A stretch of 64,000 nucleotides of DNA from contig NZ_JAHHDS010000003.1 in the NCBI RefSeq assembly GCF_019739195.1, positions 2,170,001 to 2,234,000 on the forward strand, given 5' to 3'. Positions 27,324 to 38,314 of the stretch are shown in pieces. How positions within the stretch are numbered: position 1 is the stretch's first letter; each line of letters starts with the position of its first letter. The translations under genes were made by a program, and so were the position numbers. Source of the stretch: Microcella sp. Its GTDB lineage: Bacteria > Actinomycetota > Actinomycetes > Actinomycetales > Microbacteriaceae. The notes under the pieces are model-generated. The model saw nothing but the letters and a program-made list of their open reading frames with translations, did not search any database and was not told where the DNA came from.

Positions 27324-28010
27324 GTGGACATCACTCTCACCGGTCGCAACATAGGAATCACCGACCGGTTTCGCGACTACGCCACCGAAAAGGCAGAGAA
27401 GGTCGAGCACCTCGCCGACCGTGCCCTCGTGCTTGAGATCAAAGTCTCGAGACACCACGAGAAGAACGGCCGCCCCGGTGATGATCGCGTCGAGATGACC
27501 CTCGTCGGGCCGGGCCCTGTGATTCGAGCCGAATCGTCGGGCAGTGACAAGTACGTCGCGTTCGACCTCGCCATCGACAAGCTCATGGAACGATTGCGCC
27601 GCGCGAAAGATCGCAAGAAGGTGCACCGCGGCAAGCATCGGCCCGTGTCGCTGCACGAGGCCTCGGCCGACGGGTTCAGGGTCGTCGACATCACGCCGGC
27701 GACGCCCGAGGTCATCGAGAAGGTTTCGACGGGCGCGATCGACCTGCCGACGACCGAGACCGGCACCGATGACGACGAGCAGTACTCGCCCGTCGTCATT
27801 CGGCAGAAGGTGTTTCCGTCGACGTCGATGACGGTCGATGAAGCGCTCGACCACATGGAGCTCGTCGGGCATGACTTCTTCTTGTTCATCGATGCCGAGA
27901 CCGATCGGCCGAGCGTCGTCTACCGGCGCACCGGATGGAACTACGGGGTGATCAGTCTCGAGACCGAGGTTGACGAGGCTGCGCCAGCGAAGTCACGGCG
28001 GCGCGGCTAG
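27324..28010 (+). CDS. hpf: long-form ribosome hibernation promoting factor
   Basis: A 228-residue protein. The N-terminal domain (about 1-105) is the S30AE/YfiA fold that occupies the decoding site of idle 30S subunits (DITLTGRNIGITDRFRDYA). The C-terminal domain (about 165-220; RQKVFPSTSMTVDEALDHME, ending YGVISLE) dimerises ribosomes into 100S particles in long-form HPF. GTG at 27324 is chosen because CAGGAGG lies five bases upstream; the open frame further 5' overlaps the ComF gene. Position between the comF-like gene and secA matches mycobacteria. Confidence 0.93.
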   Translation: MDITLTGRNIGITDRFRDYATEKAEKVEHLADRALVLEIKVSRHHEKNGRPGDDRVEMTLVGPGPVIRAESSGSDKYVAFDLAIDKLMERLRRAKDRKKVHRGKHRPVSLHEASADGFRVVDITPATPEVIEKVSTGAIDLPTTETGTDDDEQYSPVVIRQKVFPSTSMTVDEALDHMELVGHDFFLFIDAETDRPSVVYRRTGWNYGVISLETEVDEAAPAKSRRRG

Positions 28011-28147
28011 CGCCCTGCACCGCAACCCACGGTCGCGTCCATGCAGCAGTTGCTAGCATGGGCGCGCCGTGTTCTGCGGCGGTCTGCGGCGTGCCGTGAC
28101 CCGGCTGCCCCGCATCTGGTGGCTGCCTGACGAGTGGAGTAACCGAA

Positions 28148-31018
<2,871 letters not shown>

Positions 31019-31039
31019 TCATCGTTCGGGCGGTCGCCG

Positions 31040-32269
31040 TCAGCGCAGGTTCGAGCGCGCTACGGCGGCCGAGGTGCTCACGAGTAGCGCCGAGAGCACG
31101 ATGAAGATCGCGCCCGAGCCCGCGAAGGCCGCGACGGCGCCGACAGCGACCGGAATCATCGACTGACCCACGCGGTTGGCCGTGAGCCGCACGGCCAGCG
31201 CGGTCGCGCGCAGCTCGTCGGGCGCCGACCGCGAGACCCAGGCCATGGTGAGCGGCTGCCCGATGCCGAGCACGAGCCCCGTGACGGCCATGAGCACGAC
31301 GGCGACCCAGGCGGGCAGCTCGGGCGCCATGAGCAACAGCGCCGACGCACCGATGCCGCACGCCCCGACGAGCAGCGGTTTGCGGCCGAGCATCCGCACC
31401 AGGGGAGCGGTGCCGACTCGCACCGCGAACGAGAGCGCTGCGCGCACCGCCAGCAGGATGCTCACAAAAGCCACTGACCACCCTCGCTCGGCTCCGATCG
31501 CCGGCAGGTAGACCGTGAGCACGTCAGTCGCCGTGAGCACGACCATGCTCGCCCACAGCGCCTTACCCATATGCGGCGCGCGCAGCACAGTGCCGAGACC
31601 GCCTGGCTTGAGTTCCGCGGCGGAGTCGACGACTCGCGCCTCGCGCGTGCCGCCCGGAAACCGCGGCAGCCGCAGCGACGCAATCGCGGCCGCCGCGCAC
31701 AGCACGCCGGCGAGCACGAAGGTCGGCGTCGTGCCGTAGGGGTCGTCGGGCGTGGCGAACTCGGCGGCGATGAGCACTTCGGCCATGCCGCCCGCGACGA
31801 TCGGGCCGAGCACTTGGCCGAGCGAGACGGTGGCTCCGAAGAGGCCGAAGCGGGCATCCGCGCCGTCGGGCGGACCCGCGTGCGCGACGATCGCCTGCAG
31901 GCCCACGACCGCGAAGATGAGGCCGAGGCCGAGCACGGTGTGGGCCGCGATGAGCCCCAGGAGGTCGCTCACGATGCCGTGCGCGGCTGCCGCCCCGCCC
32001 ATGAGCGCGATGCCGCCGACGGTCGTGGCACGCGCCCCGCGCCGGTCGACGAGGCGTCCGATCGGAATGGCGACGGCGATCGAGAGGATGCCGAACGAGA
32101 GCGCGAGCAGCCCCAGCTGCTCGACCGAGGCGTCGAGGCCGAGGGCTCGGTACGAGGCCATCGGCCGGGTGGCGTGCTGCGCGAACTGCACGAGCATCGT
32201 GACGGCGAGCGCGAGCGCGAGGGTGGCACGCGCAGGGTTGCGAGCCACCGCGCGCTCCACCACGAGCAT
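31040..32269 (-). CDS. major facilitator superfamily transporter
   Basis: A 409-residue protein with 12 hydrophobic segments and the MFS loop 2-3 signature IPIGRLVDRRGARAT near residue 70. Homologous halves are visible, with a central cytoplasmic loop around residue 200 (REARVVDSAAELKPG). It probably exports drugs or small metabolites by proton antiport; the substrate is unknown. It converges on secA with a 21-base gap. The 102 bases between its start and the next gene upstream hold no gene. Confidence 0.82.
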   Translation of the reverse strand: MLVVERAVARNPARATLALALAVTMLVQFAQHATRPMASYRALGLDASVEQLGLLALSFGILSIAVAIPIGRLVDRRGARATTVGGIALMGGAAAAHGIVSDLLGLIAAHTVLGLGLIFAVVGLQAIVAHAGPPDGADARFGLFGATVSLGQVLGPIVAGGMAEVLIAAEFATPDDPYGTTPTFVLAGVLCAAAAIASLRLPRFPGGTREARVVDSAAELKPGGLGTVLRAPHMGKALWASMVVLTATDVLTVYLPAIGAERGWSVAFVSILLAVRAALSFAVRVGTAPLVRMLGRKPLLVGACGIGASALLLMAPELPAWVAVVLMAVTGLVLGIGQPLTMAWVSRSAPDELRATALAVRLTANRVGQSMIPVAVGAVAAFAGSGAIFIVLSALLVSTSAAVARSNLR

Positions 32270-32371
32270 CCTCTCGATGCCTCACCGCGTGGCCCACCGC
32301 CACGCATCTGAGACACTGTCTTACATTGGAGTCAACCAGCGCGCGCATGCGCCGTCAAGCAGGGGTGGCGG

Positions 32372-32944
32372 CTACAGCACGCTGATGGCGCTCGCGCGCC
32401 AGCGGCGGTCGAGACCCTCGAGCCGGATGGCGACGGCGCGAGCGCGCGCCCGGCTCGTGACGACCGTGACCGCCTCGATCACGCCGTCGCGGGGCTCGCT
32501 GATGCGCGGCTCGCCCACGCTGAAGGTCGGGCGCACGACGGGCGCGCCGCGGGCGGCACGCGCACGGGCGCTGATGCTCGCGCGCGTCAGCAAGGTGCGG
32601 TAGACGTCGTCGGTCACCCAGCGGGCGACCTGCTCGAGCTCGCGGGCGCCGGCCAGAATCTCGATGACGCACCGCGTCAGGTTCTCGACGAGGGGGCGGG
32701 GGTCGGGCAGGTCGGCGGTCGAGGTGGGCTGATAGTCGAAGAACTCTTCATGCGCGATGCGCGCGAGCGTGGTGCGGCCGCGAGGAGGAACAGCGACGGC
32801 TGCTGGCAGGGATGAGCCGCCCGACTCGGAGCGGTCTGCGACGGCATGGTCTGCGACGGCGCGGTCTGCGACGGCATGGTCTGCGACGGCGCGGTCTGCG
32901 GGGGCGATGTCTCGGGCGTCTAGGCGTACTGCGGCACTGGGCAC
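32372..32944 (-). CDS. DUF6459 / Rv3235-like protein
   Basis: A 190-residue protein. The C-terminal 120 residues (LVENLTRCVIEILAGARELEQ, then WRASAISVL at the end) match the Rv3235-like family found near secA in Actinobacteria; its function is unknown. The N-terminus holds a tandem pentapeptide A-V-A-D-R/H repeated five times, encoded by a 15-base tandem repeat, so this region is low-complexity and likely to vary in length between strains. A real start inside or after the repeat cannot be excluded. Confidence 0.72.
   Translation of the reverse strand: MPSAAVRLDARDIAPADRAVADHAVADRAVADHAVADRSESGGSSLPAAVAVPPRGRTTLARIAHEEFFDYQPTSTADLPDPRPLVENLTRCVIEILAGARELEQVARWVTDDVYRTLLTRASISARARAARGAPVVRPTFSVGEPRISEPRDGVIEAVTVVTSRARARAVAIRLEGLDRRWRASAISVL
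32831..32905. repeat. 15-bp tandem repeat inside the DUF6459 gene
   Basis: Five direct copies of a 15-base unit, alternately beginning gcg and atg before GTCTGCGACGGC, make a 30-base higher-order period. The last copy has one change (GGG for GAC within it). The unit length is a multiple of three, so the frame of the DUF6459 gene is kept whatever the copy number. Confidence 0.9.
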
Positions 32945-33136
32945 GGTCGGCTCCTCTGTTCCCCACGATTGTGCGCGGTCGGTCGTGCGGCCTCGTCGCC
33001 CCCCGACAGTAGACCGAGCTGTTCACCCTTGCGGGCAGACCTACTCAACCAAAAGTTTCCTCAGTCGTAAAGAGCATTCCTCGAACTGTGGAGAACTCGG
33101 TCGGTGCCGTCGGTGGCCGTCGCTACGGTCGTCCGC

Positions 33137-33724
33137 ATGCGCTGGGACCATCTCTTCGACGACCTCGCCGGTCAACTCGAGCACGAACTGCAGTCAGAAG
33201 AATCTGACCTGCGGCTCGAAGAAGAACGCCTGCGCCTCGGTCGGCTGCCGTTGCGCGAGCGGCTCGCCGTTCTCAAGGCCTCAGCAGATCCGGCACTGTC
33301 GCGCGTGCGACTGCGCGTGCGCTCGGGCGAGACGCACGACGTGCGGCTCGTCACGGTCGGGCGTGACTGGCTCGCGGGTGATATCGACGGTGGGGCGGGC
33401 GCGTCGCAAGCCATCTTTCCGCTCGCCGCTGTCGACTCGCTCGTGCTGACGCAGCAGCAGGCCGACGTCTCGCTCGACCCCCTCGTGGCGACGTCTGAGC
33501 TCGCGGCGCGGCTCGGGGTCGCATTCCTGCTGCGCGACCTCTGCCGACGTCGTGCTGCGGTCATCGTCGTCACGGCGGCCGGGTCGGCGACGGGCACGAT
33601 CGACCGCGTGGGCCGCGACCATCTCGACCTCGCCGTACACGATCTCGATGCGCCACGGCGAACGTCAGCAGTCGAGCATGTGCGGGTTGTGGCCTTCGAT
33701 CAGCTGTTGCTCGTGCGTCTCTGA
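33137..33724 (+). CDS. conserved hypothetical protein
   Basis: A 195-residue protein I do not recognise. Residues 1-60 are a charged helical stretch (LFDDLAGQLEHELQSEESDL and on). The remainder alternates short beta strands (VRLRVRSGETHDVRLVTVGR, AAVIVVTAAGSATGTIDRVG, HVRVVAFDQLLLVRL), resembling two small barrel-like units of the Sm or SH3 type. The ATG at 33137 is preferred to a more upstream frame opening. It overlaps the convergent helix-turn-helix gene by 25 bases, and the pair seems to be a local unit. Confidence 0.65.
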   Translation: MRWDHLFDDLAGQLEHELQSEESDLRLEEERLRLGRLPLRERLAVLKASADPALSRVRLRVRSGETHDVRLVTVGRDWLAGDIDGGAGASQAIFPLAAVDSLVLTQQQADVSLDPLVATSELAARLGVAFLLRDLCRRRAAVIVVTAAGSATGTIDRVGRDHLDLAVHDLDAPRRTSAVEHVRVVAFDQLLLVRL

Positions 33725-33993
33725 CCTCGACGGTCGCCGAAGAGCTCGGCGACGTCGGCGTACTGCGCCTCGTTCCAGAGAGCGATGCGGCGGGTCTCGT
33801 CGTACTTGTCGGCGATGAACGACTCGAGCACCCGCTGCTCGACGCGCCACTGCCCGATCGAGCCGAGGCGAATCGCCGGCAACTCGCCCGACCGAACCAG
33901 GGCAAGCACTTCGCCTGCCGTCAGGCTCAGCACCTCGGCGACGTCGGTGAGCGCGAGAAAGCGCCCGAAGGTGTCGTCGCTGTCGTCGCTCAT
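33700..33993 (-). CDS. BldC/excisionase-type helix-turn-helix protein
   Basis: A 97-residue DNA-binding protein of the MerR-like/excisionase class: FLALTDVAEVLSLTAGEVLA, then LVRSGELPAIRLGSIGQWRV is the typical helix-turn-helix and wing. The C-terminal part (RVLESFIADKYDETRR) is helical. BldC-type proteins regulate development and metabolism in Actinobacteria; the target here is unknown. It converges with the preceding gene with a 25-base overlap, so each mRNA is antisense to the other's 3' end. Confidence 0.85.
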   Translation of the reverse strand: MSDDSDDTFGRFLALTDVAEVLSLTAGEVLALVRSGELPAIRLGSIGQWRVEQRVLESFIADKYDETRRIALWNEAQYADVAELFGDRRGQRRTSNS

Positions 33994-34102
33994 TCATCGA
34001 TTATCCCGCTGATCTTCGTAACGCCACAGTCGTGTGGATAACTGGCATCGCGCTCGCCGGGCTTCGTCAGTATCGATCGCGTCACCGACACGAGGAGCAC
34101 TC

Positions 34103-34741
34103 ATGACCACGGCTTCACCGTCGACCGAGCGACGTGCTCGGCGCTACCGAGACCCGCGCCTGCTTATCGGCCTCATGCTGGTCACCGTGTCGATCGGGGC
34201 CGTCATCGGCATCGTCGCGCTTGCCGATGAGGGCGAAGAGGTGCTTGCTGCGCCTCGACTGCTCGTCGAGGGCGAGCGCATCGAACGCGACGACCTCGAA
34301 CCCCGTCGGGTCGTACTCGGGCTCGAGGCGCACGGGTACGTGACGGCCGCCGACATTCCTGAGGCGGGCGTCGTCGTCACGCGCACGATCGGCGCCGGCG
34401 AGCTCGTGCCGCTTTCGGCTGTCGGCGACGAACGCGGGCCTCGCTCGACGACGGTCGTCGTGACCCTCTCGACCGCGCTCGGCGCGACGGTTCGCCCGGG
34501 CGACCGACTCGACCTCTGGGCGGCACCGGCCGAGGAAGCGGGCCGGTTTGGCGCCCCAGCTGTCATCGCCTCGGGCACGCAACTCGTGCGCACGATCACC
34601 GCCGAAGGAATCGTGTCGAGCAGCGAAGCGGGCCGCATCGAGCTGCTGGTTCCGCGGCGCGATGTCGCGCGCATCCTGTTCGCGCTCGCGAATGGAGACG
34701 CGCTCTCGGCGATTCCGGCATCGCTCTCGGTCGGGGGCTGA
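34103..34741 (+). CDS. SAF-domain membrane protein (CpaB-like)
   Basis: A 212-residue protein. One transmembrane helix lies at about 22-43 (LIGLMLVTVSIGAVIGIVAL), then a SAF domain of the CpaB/FlgA type (VEGERIERDDLEPRRVVLG, VVTRTIGAGELVPLSAVG). A beta-rich tail follows with GATVRPGDRLDLWA, as in RcpC/CpaB proteins. GAGGAG precedes the ATG. CpaB homologues work in Flp/Tad pilus assembly, but no secretin, TadA ATPase or pilin gene is present here. One base separates its stop from the start of the CpaE-like gene, so they form an operon. Confidence 0.8.
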   Translation: MTTASPSTERRARRYRDPRLLIGLMLVTVSIGAVIGIVALADEGEEVLAAPRLLVEGERIERDDLEPRRVVLGLEAHGYVTAADIPEAGVVVTRTIGAGELVPLSAVGDERGPRSTTVVVTLSTALGATVRPGDRLDLWAAPAEEAGRFGAPAVIASGTQLVRTITAEGIVSSSEAGRIELLVPRRDVARILFALANGDALSAIPASLSVGG

Positions 34742-34742
34742 G

Positions 34743-36218
34743 ATGCTCATCGCTCTCGCCGTGCCGGGCCTCGACGCCGAGGCGATCGAGTGGGCAGTGT
34801 TGCGGGCCGGGCACCGCGTGGCCTGGCGCGCCGCCGACAGCGACGAAGTGCTGACCCAGTTGGCCAGGCTCGCCCCCGACGCCGTGCTGATCGCCGATCA
34901 CCCCGCCGTCGCCACCGCGACGATCGTCGGCTCGTGCGACTTGCTCGGGGTGCGTAGCTGCCTTGTCGTCGACGATAGGCCCATCTCGGTCGGCGCCGCG
35001 CGGCTCGAGCTCGCCGACGTTCTGCGAGTGGGGTCAGACGGCCAGCTCGACCTGGCGCCGCTCGACGCTGGGGGCGTAGTGCCAGTCGCCGCGCCCCCGA
35101 TGCCGGCAGCGCCTCCTATGCCGGCCGCGCCTCCCGCGTCGACGACATCGGCGCCCCCACCACCATCGCCCGCGACGACACACCTGCCGCCGGTGCCCCC
35201 GATGCCGGGGTCAGCAAGAACCGCACCGACGTCGGCAGGCCCGACGCTGCCCGTCACGATCGCCGCAGCGACGTCGACGCATACCGGCGCTCTGCTCGCG
35301 GCACCCGAGCCCGGCGAGCCGATCGTGGCCGCTGGCGCCGCGCCGGCTGCCGGGCTCGCGAATCCGCTTGTGGTCACCGTCTGGGGACCGACGGGCGCCC
35401 CCGGGCGCACGACGATCGCGATCGGGCTAGCAGCCGAACTCGCCGCACGCGGTCATGCGGTCTGCCTGCTCGATGCCGACACCTACGGGGGTACCGTGGC
35501 ACCCGCGCTCGGTCTGCTCGATGAAGCACCCGGCTTCGCCGCGGCGTGCCGACTGGCCGGTGCCGAGTCGCTCAACCACGCCGAGCTCGACCGCGTCGGG
35601 CAGGCGGTGGGTCGAGGCGGGCACGGCACCTTCGACGTATTGACCGGCATCGGCCGCCCGCATCGGTGGCCCGAGCTCTCGGCGGGCCGGGTCACAGCCG
35701 TGATCGAGCAGTGCCGCACCTGGCGCTCGATCATCGTGATCGACGCAGGGTTCAGCCTCGAGAGCGATGAAGAGGTAAGTAGCGACCTCGCTGCACCCCG
35801 TCGCAACGCTGCGACCATCGCCTCGTTGCGGGCCGCCGATCACGTCGTGGCCGTGGGCGCGGGCGACCCCCTGGGTCTCGCGCGCTTCCTGCGCACGCAC
35901 GCCGACCTGCTCGAGACGATCGAGTCGGCGCGGGTGCAGGTGGCGATCAACCGGGTACGGGCATCCGTTCTCGGCATCGACCCGCACGGCCAGGTGCGCC
36001 AGACGCTCGACCGCTTCGTCGGCGTGCGCGACGCCGTGCTCATCGACGACGATGTGGATGCGGCCGACGCTGCTCTGCTCACCGCCCGTGCCGTGACGCA
36101 TGCCGCGCCACGCAGTGCCCTGAGCCGGGGCATCGCCGAGCTCGCAGACAGGCTGGTCGCGCCCGCCGCGACGGCACGACCCGCACGAACGCCGACCTGG
36201 TGGCGGCGCACGGGCTGA
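34743..36218 (+). CDS. CpaE/TadZ-like P-loop protein
   Basis: A 491-residue protein. The N-terminal part (about 1-115) is a receiver-like atypical domain (AIEWAVLRAGHRVAWRAADS). A Pro/Ala/Met-rich linker spans about 118-160. The C-terminal SIMIBI/ParA-MinD domain starts near 210: its Walker A reads GPTGAPGRTT with Arg in place of Lys, followed by VCLLDADTYGGTVAPALGLL and IIVIDAGFSLESDEE. Such proteins position pilus machinery or septum factors in other bacteria. Here the partner is only the SAF-domain gene. The stop codon lies in a 23-base tandem duplication. Confidence 0.78.
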   Translation: MLIALAVPGLDAEAIEWAVLRAGHRVAWRAADSDEVLTQLARLAPDAVLIADHPAVATATIVGSCDLLGVRSCLVVDDRPISVGAARLELADVLRVGSDGQLDLAPLDAGGVVPVAAPPMPAAPPMPAAPPASTTSAPPPPSPATTHLPPVPPMPGSARTAPTSAGPTLPVTIAAATSTHTGALLAAPEPGEPIVAAGAAPAAGLANPLVVTVWGPTGAPGRTTIAIGLAAELAARGHAVCLLDADTYGGTVAPALGLLDEAPGFAAACRLAGAESLNHAELDRVGQAVGRGGHGTFDVLTGIGRPHRWPELSAGRVTAVIEQCRTWRSIIVIDAGFSLESDEEVSSDLAAPRRNAATIASLRAADHVVAVGAGDPLGLARFLRTHADLLETIESARVQVAINRVRASVLGIDPHGQVRQTLDRFVGVRDAVLIDDDVDAADAALLTARAVTHAAPRSALSRGIAELADRLVAPAATARPARTPTWWRRTG

Positions 36219-36256
36219 CGCGGCCGCGGCGCACGGGCTGACGCGGCCGCGGCGCA
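36205..36256. repeat. 23-bp tandem duplication over a stop codon
   Basis: Bases 36205-36227 and 36228-36250 are identical 23-mers rich in GC (core ACGGGCTGACGCGGCCGC), followed by six bases of a third copy. The TGA stop of the CpaE-like gene (36216-36218) lies in the first copy and the duplicate repeats it 23 bases later. Confidence 0.9.
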
Positions 36257-36287
36257 ACTGCCACGCCTCACGGACTAGCCTGGGGGC

Positions 36288-37793
36288 GTGTCGACGCTCT
36301 CAGATCTGGTGCATGAGCACGGTGCCGCCGACGAGACCGACATCGAGTGGCTGCACCTGCTGCTCGCCGACGGGCAGCTGATCGCCGACCTGGCCTTCGC
36401 CGACATCGTGCTGTGGGTGCCGACCACCGCGGGCGGCTTCATCGCCGTCGGTCACGCGCGCCCCAGCAGCTCGGCCACCCTGTTCTACCGCGACTTCGTC
36501 GGCCACGAGGTCAAGCCCGAGTGGCAGCGGCAGGTTACGCAGGCCTACGAGACGGCCCAAATCGTCGACACCTCGGCACCCGACTGGTACGAAGAGACGC
36601 CGACCAGAGTGCGGGCGGTGCCGGTGCTGCGCCGCCCGGGTCGCGACGGGGCGCGCGTGAGCGAGCATCCGATCGCCATCATCACGCGACACACCAACCT
36701 CAGCGAAGCGCGCATGCCGAGTCGGCAAGAGCTGACGTTCAACGAGTGCGCCAACGACCTGTTCCACATGATCGCCGCCGGCGACTTTCCTGACCTGGGC
36801 GCCCCCAGCGGCCCCCGCCGCGGAGCCCCGCGCGCCTCAGACGGCCTGCTGCGCCTCGACCTCGACGGCGTCGTCACCTTCGCGAGCCCCAACGGACTCA
36901 GCGCCTTCAACCGCATGGGCTTCGTCGGCGAGCTCGAAGGCGAGTCGCTCGCGAGTGTCACCACGACCCTGCTCGCCGGGCGCACGCTGCAGGTCGACGA
37001 GTCGCTGCCGCTCGTCGTCACCGGCCGTGCGCCGTGGCGCACCGACATCGAGTCGGGCGGGGTCACTGTGACGCTGCGCACCGTTCCGCTCGTGCGCGAC
37101 GGCCGACGCATCGGCGCGATGATTCTCGTGCGCGATGTCACCGAGGTGCGGCACCAAGAGCGTGAGCTCATCACGAAAGACGCGACCATTCGCGAGATTC
37201 ACCACCGCGTGAAGAACAACCTGCAGACGGTCGCCTCGCTGCTACGCATCCAGGCCCGCAGAGCCCACAGCGATTCGACGAAGGATGCTCTGACGCAAGC
37301 CATGCGCCGCGTGGCCGCGATCGCCGTCGTGCACGACACCCTCAGCGAGGGGCTGAACCAGAATGTCGACTTCGACGACGTCTTCGCGCGCGTGCTCATG
37401 CTCATCGCCGAAGTGGCATCGAGTCACAACACGGTCGTGCGGCCTCGCTCTACCGGCAGCTTCGGCACCCTGCCGAGCGAGTACGCCACGCCTCTCGCGC
37501 TCGCGCTCACCGAGCTCGTCACCAACGCGGTCGAGCACGGACTCGAAGGCCGCCCCGACGGCGAGGTCGAGATCGTCGCGACCCGCACCCACGACACCCT
37601 GTCGGTGAAGGTGCGCGACAACGGTGCCGGCATGCCCGAGGGCGTCGTCGGTTCAGGCCTCGGCACGCAGATCGTGCGCACCCTTATTCAGGGCGAGCTC
37701 GGCGGCACCATCGACTGGCACACGCTCGAGGGCGAAGGCACAGAGGTCACCATCGAGGTGCCGCTGCTCTACCTGCGCAAGAAGCGGGCATGA
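36288..37793 (+). CDS. pdtaS: PdtaS-type cytosolic sensor histidine kinase
   Basis: A 501-residue kinase without membrane helices, starting at GTG. It has an N-terminal GAF-like domain (about 1-165), a PAS-like domain (about 180-290), a HisKA_2 dimerisation helix with EIHHRVKNNLQT (H305/H306), and an ATPase domain with LTELVTNAVEHGLEG, DNGAGMP and GSGLGTQIV. This architecture and the convergent whiB1 neighbour match PdtaS (Rv3220c) of M. tuberculosis, which partners an ANTAR-type RNA-binding response regulator, PdtaR. No PdtaR gene is in this window. Confidence 0.92.
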   Translation: MSTLSDLVHEHGAADETDIEWLHLLLADGQLIADLAFADIVLWVPTTAGGFIAVGHARPSSSATLFYRDFVGHEVKPEWQRQVTQAYETAQIVDTSAPDWYEETPTRVRAVPVLRRPGRDGARVSEHPIAIITRHTNLSEARMPSRQELTFNECANDLFHMIAAGDFPDLGAPSGPRRGAPRASDGLLRLDLDGVVTFASPNGLSAFNRMGFVGELEGESLASVTTTLLAGRTLQVDESLPLVVTGRAPWRTDIESGGVTVTLRTVPLVRDGRRIGAMILVRDVTEVRHQERELITKDATIREIHHRVKNNLQTVASLLRIQARRAHSDSTKDALTQAMRRVAAIAVVHDTLSEGLNQNVDFDDVFARVLMLIAEVASSHNTVVRPRSTGSFGTLPSEYATPLALALTELVTNAVEHGLEGRPDGEVEIVATRTHDTLSVKVRDNGAGMPEGVVGSGLGTQIVRTLIQGELGGTIDWHTLEGEGTEVTIEVPLLYLRKKRA

Positions 37794-37796
37794 CAA

Positions 37797-37833
37797 CGCC
37801 CCGGGGCATCTGCGAGAGATGCGCACCGGGGCG
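37797..37833. terminator. bidirectional hairpin between pdtaS and whiB1
   Basis: CGCCCCGG at 37797-37804 pairs with CCGGGGCG at 37826-37833, and inside it GCATCT (37806-37811) pairs with AGATGC (37817-37822) around a five-base loop. It lies four bases after the pdtaS stop and 29 bases after the whiB1 stop on the other strand. It is a strong stem without a T run, well placed to end both convergent transcripts. Confidence 0.75.
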
Positions 37834-37862
37834 CGGTCGATGTCAGGCGATGCGTCGGGTGC

Positions 37863-38111
37863 CTAAGAGGCGCGGCGAGCGCGCGCAGCGCGGCGCTTGA
37901 GGGCGCGGCGCTCGTCTTCGCTGAGGCCGCCCCAGACGCCCGAGTCTTGATTCGTCTCGAGGGCGTACTGCAGGCAGGTCTCGGTGACCGTGCAACGGCC
38001 GCAGACCGTCTTGGCCTTCTCGATCTGGTCGACCGCCGGGCCGGTGTTGCCGACCGGGAAGAACAGTTCGGGGTCGGCCGTGAGGCAAGCTGCTTTGTCG
38101 CGCCAATCCAT
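37863..38111 (-). CDS. whiB1: WhiB1 iron-sulfur transcriptional regulator
   Basis: An 82-residue WhiB protein with cluster ligands C9, C37, C40 and C46, the GVWGG turn and a basic C-terminus (RRALKRRAARARRAS). Length, Cys spacing and the pdtaS neighbour fit WhiB1, an essential nitric-oxide-sensitive [4Fe-4S] regulator that binds the principal sigma factor. AAAGGAG lies upstream of the ATG. A near-consensus promoter about 150 bases upstream implies a leader of roughly 140 bases. Confidence 0.94.
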   Translation of the reverse strand: MDWRDKAACLTADPELFFPVGNTGPAVDQIEKAKTVCGRCTVTETCLQYALETNQDSGVWGGLSEDERRALKRRAARARRAS

Positions 38112-38257
38112 GGGGAAGTGCTCCTTTAATGTGGGTCAGGTAGCAGGCGCCGAAGGTTGACAGACGCGCTACATCGTCGGTACTCGCACCAGCGATTCGG
38201 TGAGAGAGAAAGTTCTTGGGAACGTCGCCCACTGCTCTGTAGGCGTCACATCAACCT

Positions 38258-38286
38258 CGTATAGGTTCCCATAGGCTGGTTGTCAA
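38258..38286 (-). promoter_or_regulatory. predicted whiB1 promoter
   Basis: On the minus strand TTGACA (38286-38281) and TATACG (38263-38258) are separated by 17 bases, close to the principal sigma consensus. The start of transcription would be near 38251, about 140 bases before the whiB1 ATG. An imperfect 21-base direct repeat (38261-38281 and 38291-38311) overlaps the spacer and the region upstream of the -35. Confidence 0.68.
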
Positions 38287-38314
38287 ATCAATAGGTACGC
38301 ATGGGATGGTTTGC

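Noticed and set aside
32831-32905. CRISPR-like repeat array
   Set aside because: The 15-base units are contiguous with no spacers and lie in a coding frame; no cas gene is present.
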